64,000 nt of DNA, from positions 3,468,501 through 3,532,500 of the forward strand of contig NZ_CP025430.1 in assembly GCF_002847445.1 (NCBI RefSeq). Reading direction: 5' to 3'. Positions 8,200 to 16,914 of this stretch are shown piece by piece. Position numbers and translations under genes: made by a program. The first letter of the stretch is position 1. Each line of letters opens with the position of its first letter. The DNA comes from Paracoccus zhejiangensis (lineage in GTDB: Bacteria; Pseudomonadota; Alphaproteobacteria; Rhodobacterales; Rhodobacteraceae). The notes under the pieces were generated by a model. That model was given only the letters and a program-made list of their open reading frames with translations, had not been told where the DNA came from and did no database searches.

Positions 8200-8982
8200 T
8201 CAGGCGAGCGTGCGGCAGGCCTCCATGCAGAGCCGCCCGTCCGGCCCCGCCACCCACATCTCATTGCCCTCGCGGCAGAACCGCGCGGTTTCAAAATCCA
8301 TCAGCGCCGAGGTGCCGCGAAAGCTGAACGCCGCCAGCCCCGGCCCGGCCATCAGCATCAGGTTCTGCGCTAGCAGCGGACCATGCACCACCAGCCCGGC
8401 ATAGCCTTCGACCCCGGTGGCATAGTCGCGGTCGTAATGGATGCGGTGACCGTTCAGCGTCAGCGCGGAATAGCGAAACAGTTCGACCGTGGAAAAGCGC
8501 CGCTCGACCGTCTCGTCAGCCTCGACCGGCGCGGGCTTCAGCGCGGCGGGCGCGCTGTCCACCGCCTCGGGGCGATAGACCAGGTCCTGTTCCTCGGTGA
8601 CGCAGAGCCTGCCGTTCTGGATGATCTCGTTCTGCAACGTCACAAACGCCAGCGGCCCGCTTCGCCCCTGCTTCTCGTTGGTCTTCAACAGTGTCGACCG
8701 CTTCTCGGTCGGCACACCCGCATGCAGATCGGCATGGAAGCGCAGCCGTCCGCCAGCCCACATGCGGCGGGGCAGGCCGAAATCCGGGATCAGGCCGTCC
8801 CCACCCACCTTCGGATGACCGTCCCGCCCCAGCCGCGCCTGTGGCTGCGGCTGCCAGAAATAGACGTGATGGGCAAAGGGCGGCAGCGCCTGTCCATTCT
8901 GCCAGTCGATGCCCAGGGTGGCGGCCAGCGCCACCATGCGCGCCGGGTCCATCGGATCGGTCAGGGTGATTGATTTCGTCAT
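8200..8982 (-). CDS. FAS1-like / MaoC-type hotdog dehydratase family protein
   Basis: A 260-aa double-hotdog protein. The N-terminal half resembles the FAS1-like dehydratase domain (WFWQP-type segment seen as [10 protein letters not shown], then [13 protein letters not shown]). The C-terminal half has the MaoC-like hydratase motif [13 protein letters not shown] followed by [11 protein letters not shown]. Such proteins hydrate or dehydrate acyl-thioesters; relatives are annotated as HTD2-like or mesaconyl-CoA hydratases. The exact substrate cannot be told. The start [13 protein letters not shown] is 46 bp from the divergent channel gene, so the two promoters overlap. Confidence 0.82.
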   Translation of the reverse strand: MTKSITLTDPMDPARMVALAATLGIDWQNGQALPPFAHHVYFWQPQPQARLGRDGHPKVGGDGLIPDFGLPRRMWAGGRLRFHADLHAGVPTEKRSTLLKTNEKQGRSGPLAFVTLQNEIIQNGRLCVTEEQDLVYRPEAVDSAPAALKPAPVEADETVERRFSTVELFRYSALTLNGHRIHYDRDYATGVEGYAGLVVHGPLLAQNLMLMAGPGLAAFSFRGTSALMDFETARFCREGNEMWVAGPDGRLCMEACRTLA

Positions 8983-9028
8983 GCCGGGCAGGCTAGGCCA
9001 GAGCTGGGGCCGGGAAAAGGGGGCAAGG

Positions 9029-9463
9029 GTGCTGATCCAGATTGCCTTGGGGGCAGTGCTTTTGATGCTCAGCACGGTCATCGCGGGCGCCACGGCGCTG
9101 GCCATGCTGGGCTTTTTCCGTCGTCGGTCCGACTGGCTGGCGCGTGAGCCGCATGATCCGAAGCTGGTGGCGGCGCTGATGCTGGCCTCGCTCTGGGTGC
9201 TTCTGATCGTGACGCTCGGCGTCTGGGGCTGGGCGCTGACCTTCCATCTGCTCGGCATCTTTGCCAGTCTTGAGGAGGCGCTGTATTTCTCGCTGGTGGT
9301 CTTTACCACGCTGGGGTTCGGCGATGTGCTTCTGCCGCAGCAGTGGCGGCTTCTGGGCGGCCTCATGGCGGTGAACGGGCTATTGAACATGGGCATGCTG
9401 ACCGCCGTGATGATCGAGACGCTGCGCAGCATCCGCGCGCGGCAGAAGGGAGACTGGGAATGA
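9029..9463 (+). CDS. Potassium channel family protein (2-TM, ion_trans_2-like)
   Basis: A 144-aa membrane protein starting at GTG, with AAAAGGGGG just upstream; an alternative ATG at 8981 would overlap the divergent gene's start. It has an N-terminal hydrophobic helix, a second at ALMLASLWVLLIVTLGV, a pore-loop-like segment with TTLGFGD (compare the K+ selectivity filter TxGYGD/TxGFGD) at about residues 101-107, and a final helix. The sequence is consistent with a small, voltage-independent cation channel subunit. Its TGA stop overlaps the ATG of the cupin gene. It is the first gene of a three-gene coupled operon. Confidence 0.75.
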   Translation: MLIQIALGAVLLMLSTVIAGATALAMLGFFRRRSDWLAREPHDPKLVAALMLASLWVLLIVTLGVWGWALTFHLLGIFASLEEALYFSLVVFTTLGFGDVLLPQQWRLLGGLMAVNGLLNMGMLTAVMIETLRSIRARQKGDWE

Positions 9464-9825
9464 CCGAACGCCATGAGGTGGTGAACCTTGCCGCGAAGCT
9501 GGCCGGCTTCGAGGACCACTGGAGCCCCAAGATCGTCGCCGCCTTCAACGGCCATGACGTGATGGTGGTGAAGGTCGAGGGCGAGTTCACCTGGCACGAG
9601 CACGCCGAGACCGACGACTTCTTCCTTGTCCTGAAGGGCCGGCTGGTGATCGACCTGCCCGAGGGTGCTGCGGTCACGTTGGAACCGGGCGAGGTCTTTG
9701 TCGTGCCGCGCGGGGTGCAGCACCGGCCCCGCGCCGAGGAGGAAACCCATCTCTTGCTGATCGAGCCCGCCGGCACGCCCAATACCGGCGACCCCGCCAC
9801 CGCGGCCCCCAAGGATCGCATATGA
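9460..9825 (+). CDS. Cupin domain protein
   Basis: A 121-aa single-domain cupin. The two conserved motifs are visible: motif 1 as GEFTWHEHAETDDFFLVLKG (metal-type H-x-H and E) and motif 2 as PGEVFVVPRGVQHRP with a further His. A metal-bound active site is likely, but the reaction is unknown. It overlaps the channel gene upstream and the peptidase gene downstream by ATGA junctions, so all three should be translated together. Confidence 0.88.
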   Translation: MTERHEVVNLAAKLAGFEDHWSPKIVAAFNGHDVMVVKVEGEFTWHEHAETDDFFLVLKGRLVIDLPEGAAVTLEPGEVFVVPRGVQHRPRAEEETHLLLIEPAGTPNTGDPATAAPKDRI

Positions 9826-10823
9826 GGCCCGGCCCGCGAAATCTCATCACCGATGTCGCCGGGTTCAGGGTCGGCAATGCCGCTGATGCCGGCTTGCGCT
9901 CGGGTGTGACGGTGCTGACCGCCGCTGCGCCCTTTGCCGCCGCCGTCCATGTCATGGGCGGCGCGCCCGGCACGCGCGAGACCGATCTGCTGGCCCCCGA
10001 CAAGATGGTTCAGGCCGTGGATGCGCTGGTGCTGTCGGGCGGCAGCGCCTTCGGCCTTGGCGCCTGCGACGGGGTGATGGCCGGATTGCGCGCAGCGGGG
10101 CGAGGGTTCGAGATCGGCCCGGTTCGCGTGCCCATTGTGCCGGGCGCCATCGTCTTTGACCTGCTGAATGGCGGCGACAAGGATTGGCGCAGCAATCCCT
10201 ATCCGGCGCTGGGCGAGGCGGCGTTCGGCGCGGCTTCGGACAGCTTTTCCATCGGCAGCCACGGCGCCGGAACCGGGGCGATGACGGCGCTGCTGAAGGG
10301 CGGGCTCGGCTCGGCCTCGGCAGTGCTCGACACGGGCCATACGGTCGGCGCGCTGGTGGTGGTCAATGCGCTCGGCTCGGCCACCGTGGGTGAGGGGCGG
10401 CAATTCTGGGCCGCGCCCTGGGAGTTGGCGGATGAGTTCGGCGGGCTGGGATTGCCCCCGGATTTCCCGGCCGCGCAGGAACCCGCGCCGGGCAAGAGGC
10501 TGGGCGAGGCCACCACCATCGCCATCCTCGCCACCGATGCCGCGCTGGACAAGCCCGCGCTGCAGCGCATGGCGACGGCGGCGCATGACGGCATGGCACG
10601 CGCGCTGGTGCCCAGCCACACGCCCTTTGACGGCGATCTTATCTTTGCCGCCTCGACCGGGGCAAAACCGCTGACCGATCCGGCGGCCGATCCGTTCCGT
10701 CTCGGCCATGCCGCGGCTTCGGTTCTGGCCCGGGCCATCGCGCGGGGGGTTTTCGCGGCCGAACCGGCGGCGGGAGATCTGCAACCCTGCTGGTCGGGGC
10801 GACATGGCAGGCCGACCATTTGA
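9822..10823 (+). CDS. P1 family peptidase (S58, DmpA-like N-terminal nucleophile hydrolase)
   Basis: A 333-aa member of the DmpA/beta-peptidyl aminopeptidase family, which self-cleaves to expose an N-terminal nucleophile. GGSAFGLGACDGV and the Gly-rich GSHGAGTGAM segment mark the family. The stretch TTIAILATDAAL matches the start of the DmpA beta subunit (SIIVVxATDAPL), placing the nucleophile at Thr232 with cleavage after Thr231 rather than at a Gly-Ser bond. Members cut D-amino-acid amides, beta-peptides or similar; the substrate here is unknown. No signal peptide is seen, so it is cytoplasmic. Third gene of the channel-cupin-peptidase operon. Confidence 0.88.
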   Translation: MRPGPRNLITDVAGFRVGNAADAGLRSGVTVLTAAAPFAAAVHVMGGAPGTRETDLLAPDKMVQAVDALVLSGGSAFGLGACDGVMAGLRAAGRGFEIGPVRVPIVPGAIVFDLLNGGDKDWRSNPYPALGEAAFGAASDSFSIGSHGAGTGAMTALLKGGLGSASAVLDTGHTVGALVVVNALGSATVGEGRQFWAAPWELADEFGGLGLPPDFPAAQEPAPGKRLGEATTIAILATDAALDKPALQRMATAAHDGMARALVPSHTPFDGDLIFAASTGAKPLTDPAADPFRLGHAAASVLARAIARGVFAAEPAAGDLQPCWSGRHGRPTI

Positions 10824-10829
10824 CCGGCC

Positions 10830-11945
10830 TTAACCCTCGATCAGGCTGACCTTGTTCCGGGCGGCGCGATCGGCAAGCCGGCGCGCCCGGCGCCCCTCTG
10901 CGAAACGGCCTGCGCGCGCGGGCAAAGCGTCGTGATCCAGTGTCGCAAGCTCGGGAAACAGCGCCAGAAGCTCGGCCCGGCTCTCGGGCGACATCGTGCG
11001 CAGGGCCTGCGGGCCGGTATAGAGTGTCTCGGCCTCGGCGCCTTCGGCAAAGACGATCTCGTGCTGGTCCAGCAGGAAATGGAGATAGGTGATCCCGCTA
11101 CCCTCGGGCAGGATCTCGATCCCGTCCACCGCCAGCAGATGCTTGGCCGCGACCAGAACCTCCTCGGTGTCGAACATGCGCGCGACGATGGCGTTGCGAA
11201 CCGTCATCCGGTGCTGGGGAGAGACGCAGAGATCACGTCGCGGCAGGCCTGCGCCCAAGGCACCGGCCCGGATACGGATCGCGCGCAGATGCGGCATTGC
11301 CGCCAGCATCCCGGCATCCAGCGTCTGCGATTCGATCCAGCGGACCGGCTTGAAGCCATTGTCACGGGTCTGCACCAGATCACCAACCTCCAGATCCTCG
11401 ACCGCGACTGAACCCGTCTCGGTCTCGATCAGCGTCGTTGCGGCGAAACAGCGAGGCTCGGTCAGCAATCCGTAGTCGACATTCCCAAACCCGTTCAGGT
11501 AGATTCGACCGTCGCTGGCGGGCGTTCCACGCACGGTATAGCTTACCGACGGATCAATGACGACATCTCCGGCAATCGCCCAGTACTGGGCGTTACTGGA
11601 GGCGATGCTTCCCTGATAGTTCCAGGGTCCCATGCGGACCTGGTAGAGACGACCGACATTGCCAAGCGAATCCACGATCTCGTAATAGCCGCGCGAATGG
11701 ACATAGTCGCCAGCGGCATTGCTGCCGAAAGCCGAGGCCAGAACCTGCTGGGAAAGGTCCAGGGTCTGAGGCGCGCCGGCATTGTTGTCCTCGAGCAGCC
11801 CATCGTCATCTCGGACGATGGCACTCGCACCGATACCGTTCAGCGTGAAGGTTGTTCCTACTGGTACGCTGTTGCTAGGGCTGGAGGTCGTGGACCAGTT
11901 AACGCCAGCATCGGTGTAGACATATTCAAGCGTATAATCGGGCAT
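10830..11945 (-). CDS. Hint-domain protein (Rhodobacteraceae type)
   Basis: A 371-aa protein. Residues 1-160 are rich in Ser, Thr, Asn, Asp and Gly with short strands, resembling a secreted beta-rich domain but without a classical signal peptide. A Hint (hedgehog/intein) domain starts at Cys166 in RCFAATTLIETETG, continues with VEDLEVGDLVQTRDNG, and has the block-B-like motif SPQHRM at 242-247. No intein-style terminal HN or second extein is present, so self-cleavage rather than splicing would be expected. Proteins of this build are widespread in Rhodobacteraceae, often in several copies, and are not functionally understood. The N-terminal half is less GC-rich than neighbouring genes. Confidence 0.8.
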   Translation of the reverse strand: MPDYTLEYVYTDAGVNWSTTSSPSNSVPVGTTFTLNGIGASAIVRDDDGLLEDNNAGAPQTLDLSQQVLASAFGSNAAGDYVHSRGYYEIVDSLGNVGRLYQVRMGPWNYQGSIASSNAQYWAIAGDVVIDPSVSYTVRGTPASDGRIYLNGFGNVDYGLLTEPRCFAATTLIETETGSVAVEDLEVGDLVQTRDNGFKPVRWIESQTLDAGMLAAMPHLRAIRIRAGALGAGLPRRDLCVSPQHRMTVRNAIVARMFDTEEVLVAAKHLLAVDGIEILPEGSGITYLHFLLDQHEIVFAEGAEAETLYTGPQALRTMSPESRAELLALFPELATLDHDALPARAGRFAEGRRARRLADRAARNKVSLIEG

Positions 11946-12206
11946 TGAAATTCACGTCCTGTCCGGGGCTATAGCAAGTCGATCCGCAAGAATTGCGTCA
12001 GAATGATGTGTTTTCGTGGAAACCGAACCGTACATGTCAGGCGATGATGTGCCAACATGCCTCCGGGGTATTTATTTGACCCGGTGTCCAAAAGGACGCA
12101 GCGGTCAAGATCGTCTCACTGCTGGCAGAAGCGGGCGCTGAAGATCCGTTGTCGTGCCGGACGGGCTGACAGGGCAAGCCGCGCGATGGCCTCGTTCTAC
12201 GAGAAA
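11946..12206. other. Non-coding interval upstream of the Hint gene
   Basis: Roughly 260 bases between the Hint gene start and the terminator of the next minus-strand gene. The AT-richer part next to the Hint start (about 11946-12080) probably holds its promoter. Short open frames here lack coding-like codon use. Confidence 0.4.
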
Positions 12207-12230
12207 GGGCGGGACCATACGGCCCCGCCC
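12207..12230 (-). terminator. Intrinsic terminator of the SH3/DUF1236 gene
   Basis: GGGCGGG pairs with CCCGCCC around a 10-nt loop, 26 bases past the stop codon. On the minus strand it is followed by TTTCTC. Confidence 0.6.
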
Positions 12231-12255
12231 CCGAGAGATCGCCAAGAGGGATAGC

Positions 12256-12918
12256 TTAGCGATAGATGTAAACGATCTTGCGGTCGTCCGGGTTCACCAG
12301 AACCGTCTGACCGTTGATGTTCACATAGCGATAGTCGGCGTGATCTGGAACCTCGTAGAGAGTCACAGTCTCGGGAACACCCGCGCCGACGACAACCTCG
12401 CCATCCAGCACCACGGCTTCCTGCGGGTTCGCGACCACGTAGGTCTGAACCGCCGGGTCCGGGTCGGGCAGGCTGGCCGCAACGCCGCCCGCAGCCGCGC
12501 CGACGACCGCGCCAAGCGGGCCGGCAACCAGCGCGCCCATGGCCGCACCGGTGGCGCCGCCGACGGCCTGGTCCTGCCCGCTCGGTTCCTCGATGACCGG
12601 GGCTTCGATCACCGTCACGCCGACGGCCTGGCGGTTCGGGTAGAGCGGCTGGAATTCTTCGCCGACCTTGGCGGCCAGATAGTCGCCATAGGCCCAGCCC
12701 GTCTTTTCGCCATGGGTGACCTCGCACCAGTTGGCGCTTTCGATGCAGCCCTTGACGGTGACTTCCTCGCCGCCGGGAATCACGCCCGAGACCGGGTGCT
12801 GGACGCCGGGGCCCGAACGCATGTTCAGGTCGGTGCCGGCGGTGGCCATGGTCTGGGCAAAGGCCGCGCCCGACAGGGTCAGGGCGGCAAGGGTGGTGGC
12901 GGTAAACAGCTTACGCAT
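12256..12918 (-). CDS. Exported SH3-domain / DUF1236-like protein
   Basis: A 220-aa exported protein. A signal peptide (MRKLFTATTLAALTLSGAAFA, cut near residue 21) is followed by a bacterial SH3 domain (about 24-90; LNMRSGPG and WCEVTHGEKTGWAYGDYL). Next is a Gly/Ala-rich glycine-zipper-like stretch (about 118-148) that may insert in a membrane, and a C-terminal DUF1236-like region ending DDRKIVYIYR. The SH3 domain suggests contact with peptidoglycan. AGGAG 9 bases upstream fixes the start at 12918. The gene is monocistronic, divergent from gabD, with its own terminator. Confidence 0.82.
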   Translation of the reverse strand: MRKLFTATTLAALTLSGAAFAQTMATAGTDLNMRSGPGVQHPVSGVIPGGEEVTVKGCIESANWCEVTHGEKTGWAYGDYLAAKVGEEFQPLYPNRQAVGVTVIEAPVIEEPSGQDQAVGGATGAAMGALVAGPLGAVVGAAAGGVAASLPDPDPAVQTYVVANPQEAVVLDGEVVVGAGVPETVTLYEVPDHADYRYVNINGQTVLVNPDDRKIVYIYR

Positions 12919-13103
12919 GGATAACTCCTGTACTGACTGTGGACCCGACTGCTCTCGGATCGTCGGGGCACCAACGGGCAGGCATTCCGGGGCGTTCCGG
13001 CACGACCGGTCACGAAACCGTGCCCCGCCGTGACCGCGATGCGCGCTTTGACAAGCTGCCCGCCGAGGATCATGGTGTCGCCGACGCATGAAAGGGCATC
13101 CCG

Positions 13104-14576
13104 ATGAACAAGCACCTGACTGATCTGAAGACGCAGCTGAAGGAACCCTCGCTTCTGGAAACCCGCGCCTATCTGGCCGGCGAATGGGTCGATGCGAAGG
13201 ACGGCAAAACCTTCCCGGTGACCAACCCGGCCCGGGGCGACGTGATCGCCGAGGTGGCCGATCTGTCCCGCGCCGAGGTTGCCCGCGCCATCGAGGCCGC
13301 CCATGCCGCGATGAAGGACTGGGCCGCCCGTCCGGCGAAAGAGCGCGCCAATATCCTGCGCAAATGGTTCGACCTGATGATCGCCAACCAGGACGATCTG
13401 GGCCGCATCCTGACCGCCGAACAGGGCAAGCCGCTGGCCGAGGCCAAGGGCGAGATCGCCTATGGCGCCAGCTTCATCGAATGGTTCGGCGAAGAGGCGA
13501 AGCGCATCTATGGCGAGACCATCCCCGGCCACATGGCCGACAAGCGCCTGACGGTGATCCGCCAGCCCATCGGGGTCGCCTGCTCGATCACGCCGTGGAA
13601 TTTCCCGAATGCCATGATCACCCGCAAATGCGGCCCGGCCTTGGCGGCGGGCTGCGGCTTCGTCGCTCGGCCGGCGGCGGAAACGCCGCTCTCGGCGCTG
13701 GCGCTGGCGGTGCTGGGCGAGCGTGCCGGGCTGCCCAAGGGCATCTTCAGCGTGGTGACCTCCAGCCGCTCGTCCGAGGTCGGCAAGGAATTCTGCGAGA
13801 ACCCGCTGGTGCGCAAGCTAACCTTCACCGGCTCGACCGAGGTGGGCCGCATCCTGCTGCGTCAGGCCGCCGACCAGGTGCTGAAATGCTCGATGGAACT
13901 GGGCGGCAACGCGCCCTTCATCGTCTTTGACGACGCCGATCTGGATGCCGCGGTCGAGGGCGCGATGGCGTCAAAATTCCGCAACAACGGCCAGACCTGC
14001 GTCTGCGCCAACCGCATCTATGTGCAGGCCGGGGTCTATGACGCCTTTGCCGCGAAGCTGGCGGCGGCGGTCGACAAGCTGCGCGTCGGCGATGGCATGG
14101 CCGAGGGCGTGACGACCGGCCCACTGATCAACGAGGATGCCGTCGAGAAGATCGAGGAGCATATCCAGGACGTGCTGGATGGCGGTGGCAAGGTCGTGAC
14201 CGGTGGCAAGCGCAAGGAGGGGCTGTTCTTCGAACCGACCGTGGTGACCGGTGTGACCGACGCGATGAAGGTGTCGACCGAGGAGACCTTTGGGCCGCTG
14301 GCGCCGCTTTTCCGCTTCGAGACCGAAGAGGAGGCGGTCGAGAAGGCCAATAACACCATCTTCGGTCTGGCCTCGTATTTCTATGCCCGCGACATTGGCC
14401 GCATCACCCGGGTTCAGGAGGCGCTGGAATACGGCATCGTCGGCGTGAACACCGGCATCATCTCGACCGAGGTCGCGCCCTTCGGCGGGGTCAAGCAGTC
14501 GGGCCTCGGCCGCGAGGGCAGCCGGCACGGGATCGAGGATTACCTGGAACTGAAGTACATCTGCCTGTCGATCTGA
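13104..14576 (+). CDS. gabD: NAD(P)-dependent succinate-semialdehyde dehydrogenase (aldehyde dehydrogenase family)
   Basis: A 490-aa aldehyde dehydrogenase oxidising succinate semialdehyde to succinate, the last step of the GABA shunt. The family features are present: TPWNFPNAM, Gly motif FTGSTEVG, catalytic Glu265 in MELGGNAPF and nucleophile Cys299 in NNGQTCVCANR. The second Cys two residues later matches GabD-type enzymes with a regulatory disulfide. The cofactor-binding KPA motif reads ARPA here (Arg189 for Lys). No GABA transaminase or permease is adjacent, so the substrate assignment rests on sequence alone. A hairpin follows the stop. Confidence 0.92.
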   Translation: MNKHLTDLKTQLKEPSLLETRAYLAGEWVDAKDGKTFPVTNPARGDVIAEVADLSRAEVARAIEAAHAAMKDWAARPAKERANILRKWFDLMIANQDDLGRILTAEQGKPLAEAKGEIAYGASFIEWFGEEAKRIYGETIPGHMADKRLTVIRQPIGVACSITPWNFPNAMITRKCGPALAAGCGFVARPAAETPLSALALAVLGERAGLPKGIFSVVTSSRSSEVGKEFCENPLVRKLTFTGSTEVGRILLRQAADQVLKCSMELGGNAPFIVFDDADLDAAVEGAMASKFRNNGQTCVCANRIYVQAGVYDAFAAKLAAAVDKLRVGDGMAEGVTTGPLINEDAVEKIEEHIQDVLDGGGKVVTGGKRKEGLFFEPTVVTGVTDAMKVSTEETFGPLAPLFRFETEEEAVEKANNTIFGLASYFYARDIGRITRVQEALEYGIVGVNTGIISTEVAPFGGVKQSGLGREGSRHGIEDYLELKYICLSI

Positions 14577-14584
14577 GGAAATTC

Positions 14585-14617
14585 GCGCAGAGCGGGAACG
14601 CAAGCCCGGCTCTGCGC
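14585..14617 (+). terminator. Possible terminator downstream of gabD
   Basis: GCGCAGAGC pairs with GCTCTGCGC, extended by GGG/CCC with one bulged base. It is followed by ATTCCATTC, not a clean T-run. Confidence 0.45.
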
Positions 14618-14680
14618 ATTCCATTCACATGCGGGCGGCCCGGCGGGCGGCCTCGGGCAATATTTCTGGAAGGACGACTT

Positions 14681-14935
14681 ATGGAAGGTTTCGGCTGGAT
14701 TCTCTCGATCATCCTCGGCGCCATTGCCGGCTGGATCGCGGAAAAGATCATGGGCGGCGATCACGGGCTGCTGACCAACATCATCCTGGGCATCATCGGT
14801 GCGCTCTTGGGCAACTGGCTCTTCCGCGCGCTGTTCGACGCGACCGCCGGGGGAGCCATTGGTCAGGTGATCGTGGCGGTGATCGGCGCCTGCATCCTGA
14901 TCTGGGCCGGCCGCATGGTGCGCGGCCGCGGCTGA
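14681..14935 (+). CDS. GlsB/YeaQ/YmgE family membrane protein
   Basis: An 84-aa Gly-rich membrane protein with three hydrophobic segments and the family pattern GAIAGWIAEKIMGGD near the N-terminus and GAxIGALLGNWLF in the middle. Members are linked to stress responses and sometimes called transglycosylase-associated, though the activity is unproven. GGAAGGA precedes the ATG. Monocistronic, with a strong terminator directly downstream. Confidence 0.9.
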   Translation: MEGFGWILSIILGAIAGWIAEKIMGGDHGLLTNIILGIIGALLGNWLFRALFDATAGGAIGQVIVAVIGACILIWAGRMVRGRG

Positions 14936-14954
14936 CGGATCATCCCGGACACGG

Positions 14955-14989
14955 AAAAGCCCGCCGCGAGCGATCGCGGCGGGCTTTTT
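14955..14989. terminator. Strong bidirectional terminator
   Basis: A perfect 12-bp stem (AGCCCGCCGCGA with TCGCGGCGGGCT) has a tiny loop and is flanked by A-run and T-run. It serves the YeaQ-type gene on the plus strand and the DUF1190 gene on the minus strand. Confidence 0.9.
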
Positions 14990-15012
14990 CATTTTGGTCT
15001 GCGTGTTGTTCG

Positions 15013-15609
15013 TCAGCCGCCCACGCGCGCGCCGCCCGAGCGGCTGGTGGCCGTCTGGCCGAACCCACCGCGCTGCGCGACCTGGGCGCGGCTCATCGGC
15101 GGCTGGCCCATGGTGGTGGGGGCCTTGGTGAAGGCGCCGGCCTGCATCTTGCCGGTGCCGTTGTTGGTGGCCAGACGGGTATCGCCCGACGGCGTGGCAA
15201 AGCCGCCATTGGCGGTGCGCGACAGGGGCTGGCTCATCACCCCGCGGCTGCCCCCCAGCGCCGAGCCCAAGAGATAGCCCATCATCAGCGGCATGAAGAT
15301 CGAGCCCATCCCGCCGCCCGATTGCTGCGCCGCCGGATCGCCGCCGCAATTGCCGACGCCATGCTGCTCCTCGCAGACCTCGAGACTGTCATAGCGCGGC
15401 GCGGTCTCCAGGTGGTTCGCCTGCGCCTCGGCGAAGGCGGTCTTGCAGTCCTCGGCGGTGAAGAACAGGCTGCCCTGATCGGCGGCGGCGACACAGGACG
15501 CCTCGTCCGGGAAGGCGCTGGCATCGGTCTCCTGCGACTTGCAGCCGGCAAGGCCAAAGGCCGCGGCGCCAAGAATGGCCAGCGAGACATGGGCTGAGCG
15601 TTTGCGCAT
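15013..15609 (-). CDS. DUF1190 (YgiB-like) lipoprotein
   Basis: A 198-aa lipoprotein with a signal ending in the lipobox LAGC (Cys at about 23), then the DUF1190 region with paired Cys (ASCVAAAD, EDCKTAFAEAQ, EVCEEQHGVGNCGG). A Gly-rich middle includes a hydrophobic MPLMMGYLLGSALGG segment, and the C-terminal half is rich in Gly, Thr and Gln. AGGAGG lies just upstream of the start. Its upstream neighbour is an ATP-grasp YgiC-like gene, so the pair mirrors E. coli ygiB-ygiC. Function unknown, envelope located. Confidence 0.85.
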   Translation of the reverse strand: MRKRSAHVSLAILGAAAFGLAGCKSQETDASAFPDEASCVAAADQGSLFFTAEDCKTAFAEAQANHLETAPRYDSLEVCEEQHGVGNCGGDPAAQQSGGGMGSIFMPLMMGYLLGSALGGSRGVMSQPLSRTANGGFATPSGDTRLATNNGTGKMQAGAFTKAPTTMGQPPMSRAQVAQRGGFGQTATSRSGGARVGG

Positions 15610-15696
15610 GATGAACCCTCCTGCTTTTAGATCATATAGGGGCGTGGGCGGCGAAATGTCACCCGACAACACGGTGAAGCGACATGTTGCCCGCCC

Positions 15697-16914
15697 TCAC
15701 CCCCGGATAAAATGTGGCTTGAAGCGTGACAGGTCCTGCGTGATGCGGGCGCGGTCCTCGCGGACGCCCATGCCGACGCAGGTTTCGCCGACGATCCAGG
15801 CGCCGATGATGGGGCGGAAGCCGTCGAAGATCGGCAGCGCTTGATAGGCCTGCACGATCATCGGCTGGTCGTCATAGCTGCGATCGGGCGCGGCTTCGGT
15901 TTCGCGGCCGCCTTCGACGATGCGGACCGAGGCGCCCTCGCGCGAGAAGATCGGCTTGATGACATGGCCCTGCGCCATGCGCGTGGCCGCGGCGTCAAAG
16001 CCCGCTGCCTTGGCCGCGCCGCGACCGGCCAGTGCATCGGCCACGTCGTCGAGGAAGAAGGCCGGCAGCAGGTTCGGGTGATCCGGCGCGATTTGCCACA
16101 TCACCGGCAGGATCGCCTTGTTCGAGACCAGCGCCTTCCACGCCGGCTCGATCATCCGCAGGCCCGAGGTCCGCAGATGCGCCGAGAACTCGTCGCGCAG
16201 CAGGTCTTCCCACGGATAGAGCTTGAAGAGAGTGCCGATTACCCGGTCCTCGCCATCGGCGAACTGGCCCTCGGTGGTCAGGCCGATGGATTCGAGGTCA
16301 GTGTAATGCGCCCCGAGCCCCGCCTCGCGCGCGGCCCAGGCCATGGCCTCGACCGTGGCGTAATCCTCGGGCAGGTCCTTCATCGCGGCGAAATGGATAT
16401 CGGTGTCGGGCGGGGCCATCTCGCGCCAGCGCTCGACCAGCGCCTCGTGGATGCCGTTGAACTGGTCATCACCCGACCGCAGCACGCCGGCCGCGATCTG
16501 CTGTTCCAGCCACAGCCACTGGAAGGACGCGCTTTCGTAAAGCGAGGTCGGCGTGTCTGCGTTGTATTCCAGCAGCACCGCCGGACCCTGCCCGTCATAG
16601 GCCAAATCCATCCGGCCATAAAGCTCGGGCTCGCCCGCGCGCCAGCTGTCGGCGACGAGATCCCAATGGGCGCGGGGAATCCCCATGCGCTCCATCAGGC
16701 TTTCATCGCTAAGAACCCGGTCCACCGCCTCGCGTGCCAGCGCGTGAAGCTCGGTCGCGGGATCCTCGATCCGGTCCTCGATCTCGCTCAACGTGAACTC
16801 ATAGGCCGAGGATTCGTCCCAATAGGGCTCACCATGCATGTCGGCAAAGGTGAACCCCAGGTCTTCGGCTTCGGCGCGCCAGTCCGGGCGCTCGGGCAGG
16901 ACGCGCTTTTCCAT
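15697..16914 (-). CDS. Glutathionylspermidine synthase-like ATP-grasp protein (YgiC/YjfC type)
   Basis: A 405-aa protein resembling the C-terminal synthetase half of glutathionylspermidine synthase, with no amidase half. Visible are the aromatic EPYWDESSAYEF segment, the substrate/ATP region LLEYNADTPTSLYE and the Mg-ATP loop KPIFSREGASVRIVEGG near residues 318-334. Stand-alone proteins of this type ligate an unknown amine to a carboxylate and need not make glutathionylspermidine. It starts inside the stop of trcR (TGATG overlap) and is followed 87 bp later by the YgiB-like lipoprotein. Confidence 0.88.
   Translation of the reverse strand: MEKRVLPERPDWRAEAEDLGFTFADMHGEPYWDESSAYEFTLSEIEDRIEDPATELHALAREAVDRVLSDESLMERMGIPRAHWDLVADSWRAGEPELYGRMDLAYDGQGPAVLLEYNADTPTSLYESASFQWLWLEQQIAAGVLRSGDDQFNGIHEALVERWREMAPPDTDIHFAAMKDLPEDYATVEAMAWAAREAGLGAHYTDLESIGLTTEGQFADGEDRVIGTLFKLYPWEDLLRDEFSAHLRTSGLRMIEPAWKALVSNKAILPVMWQIAPDHPNLLPAFFLDDVADALAGRGAAKAAGFDAAATRMAQGHVIKPIFSREGASVRIVEGGRETEAAPDRSYDDQPMIVQAYQALPIFDGFRPIIGAWIVGETCVGMGVREDRARITQDLSRFKPHFIRG

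Noticed and set aside
12057..12254. Short plus-strand frame near the SH3 gene
   Set aside because: It runs through the terminator hairpin, has no ribosome-binding site and codon use unlike neighbours.
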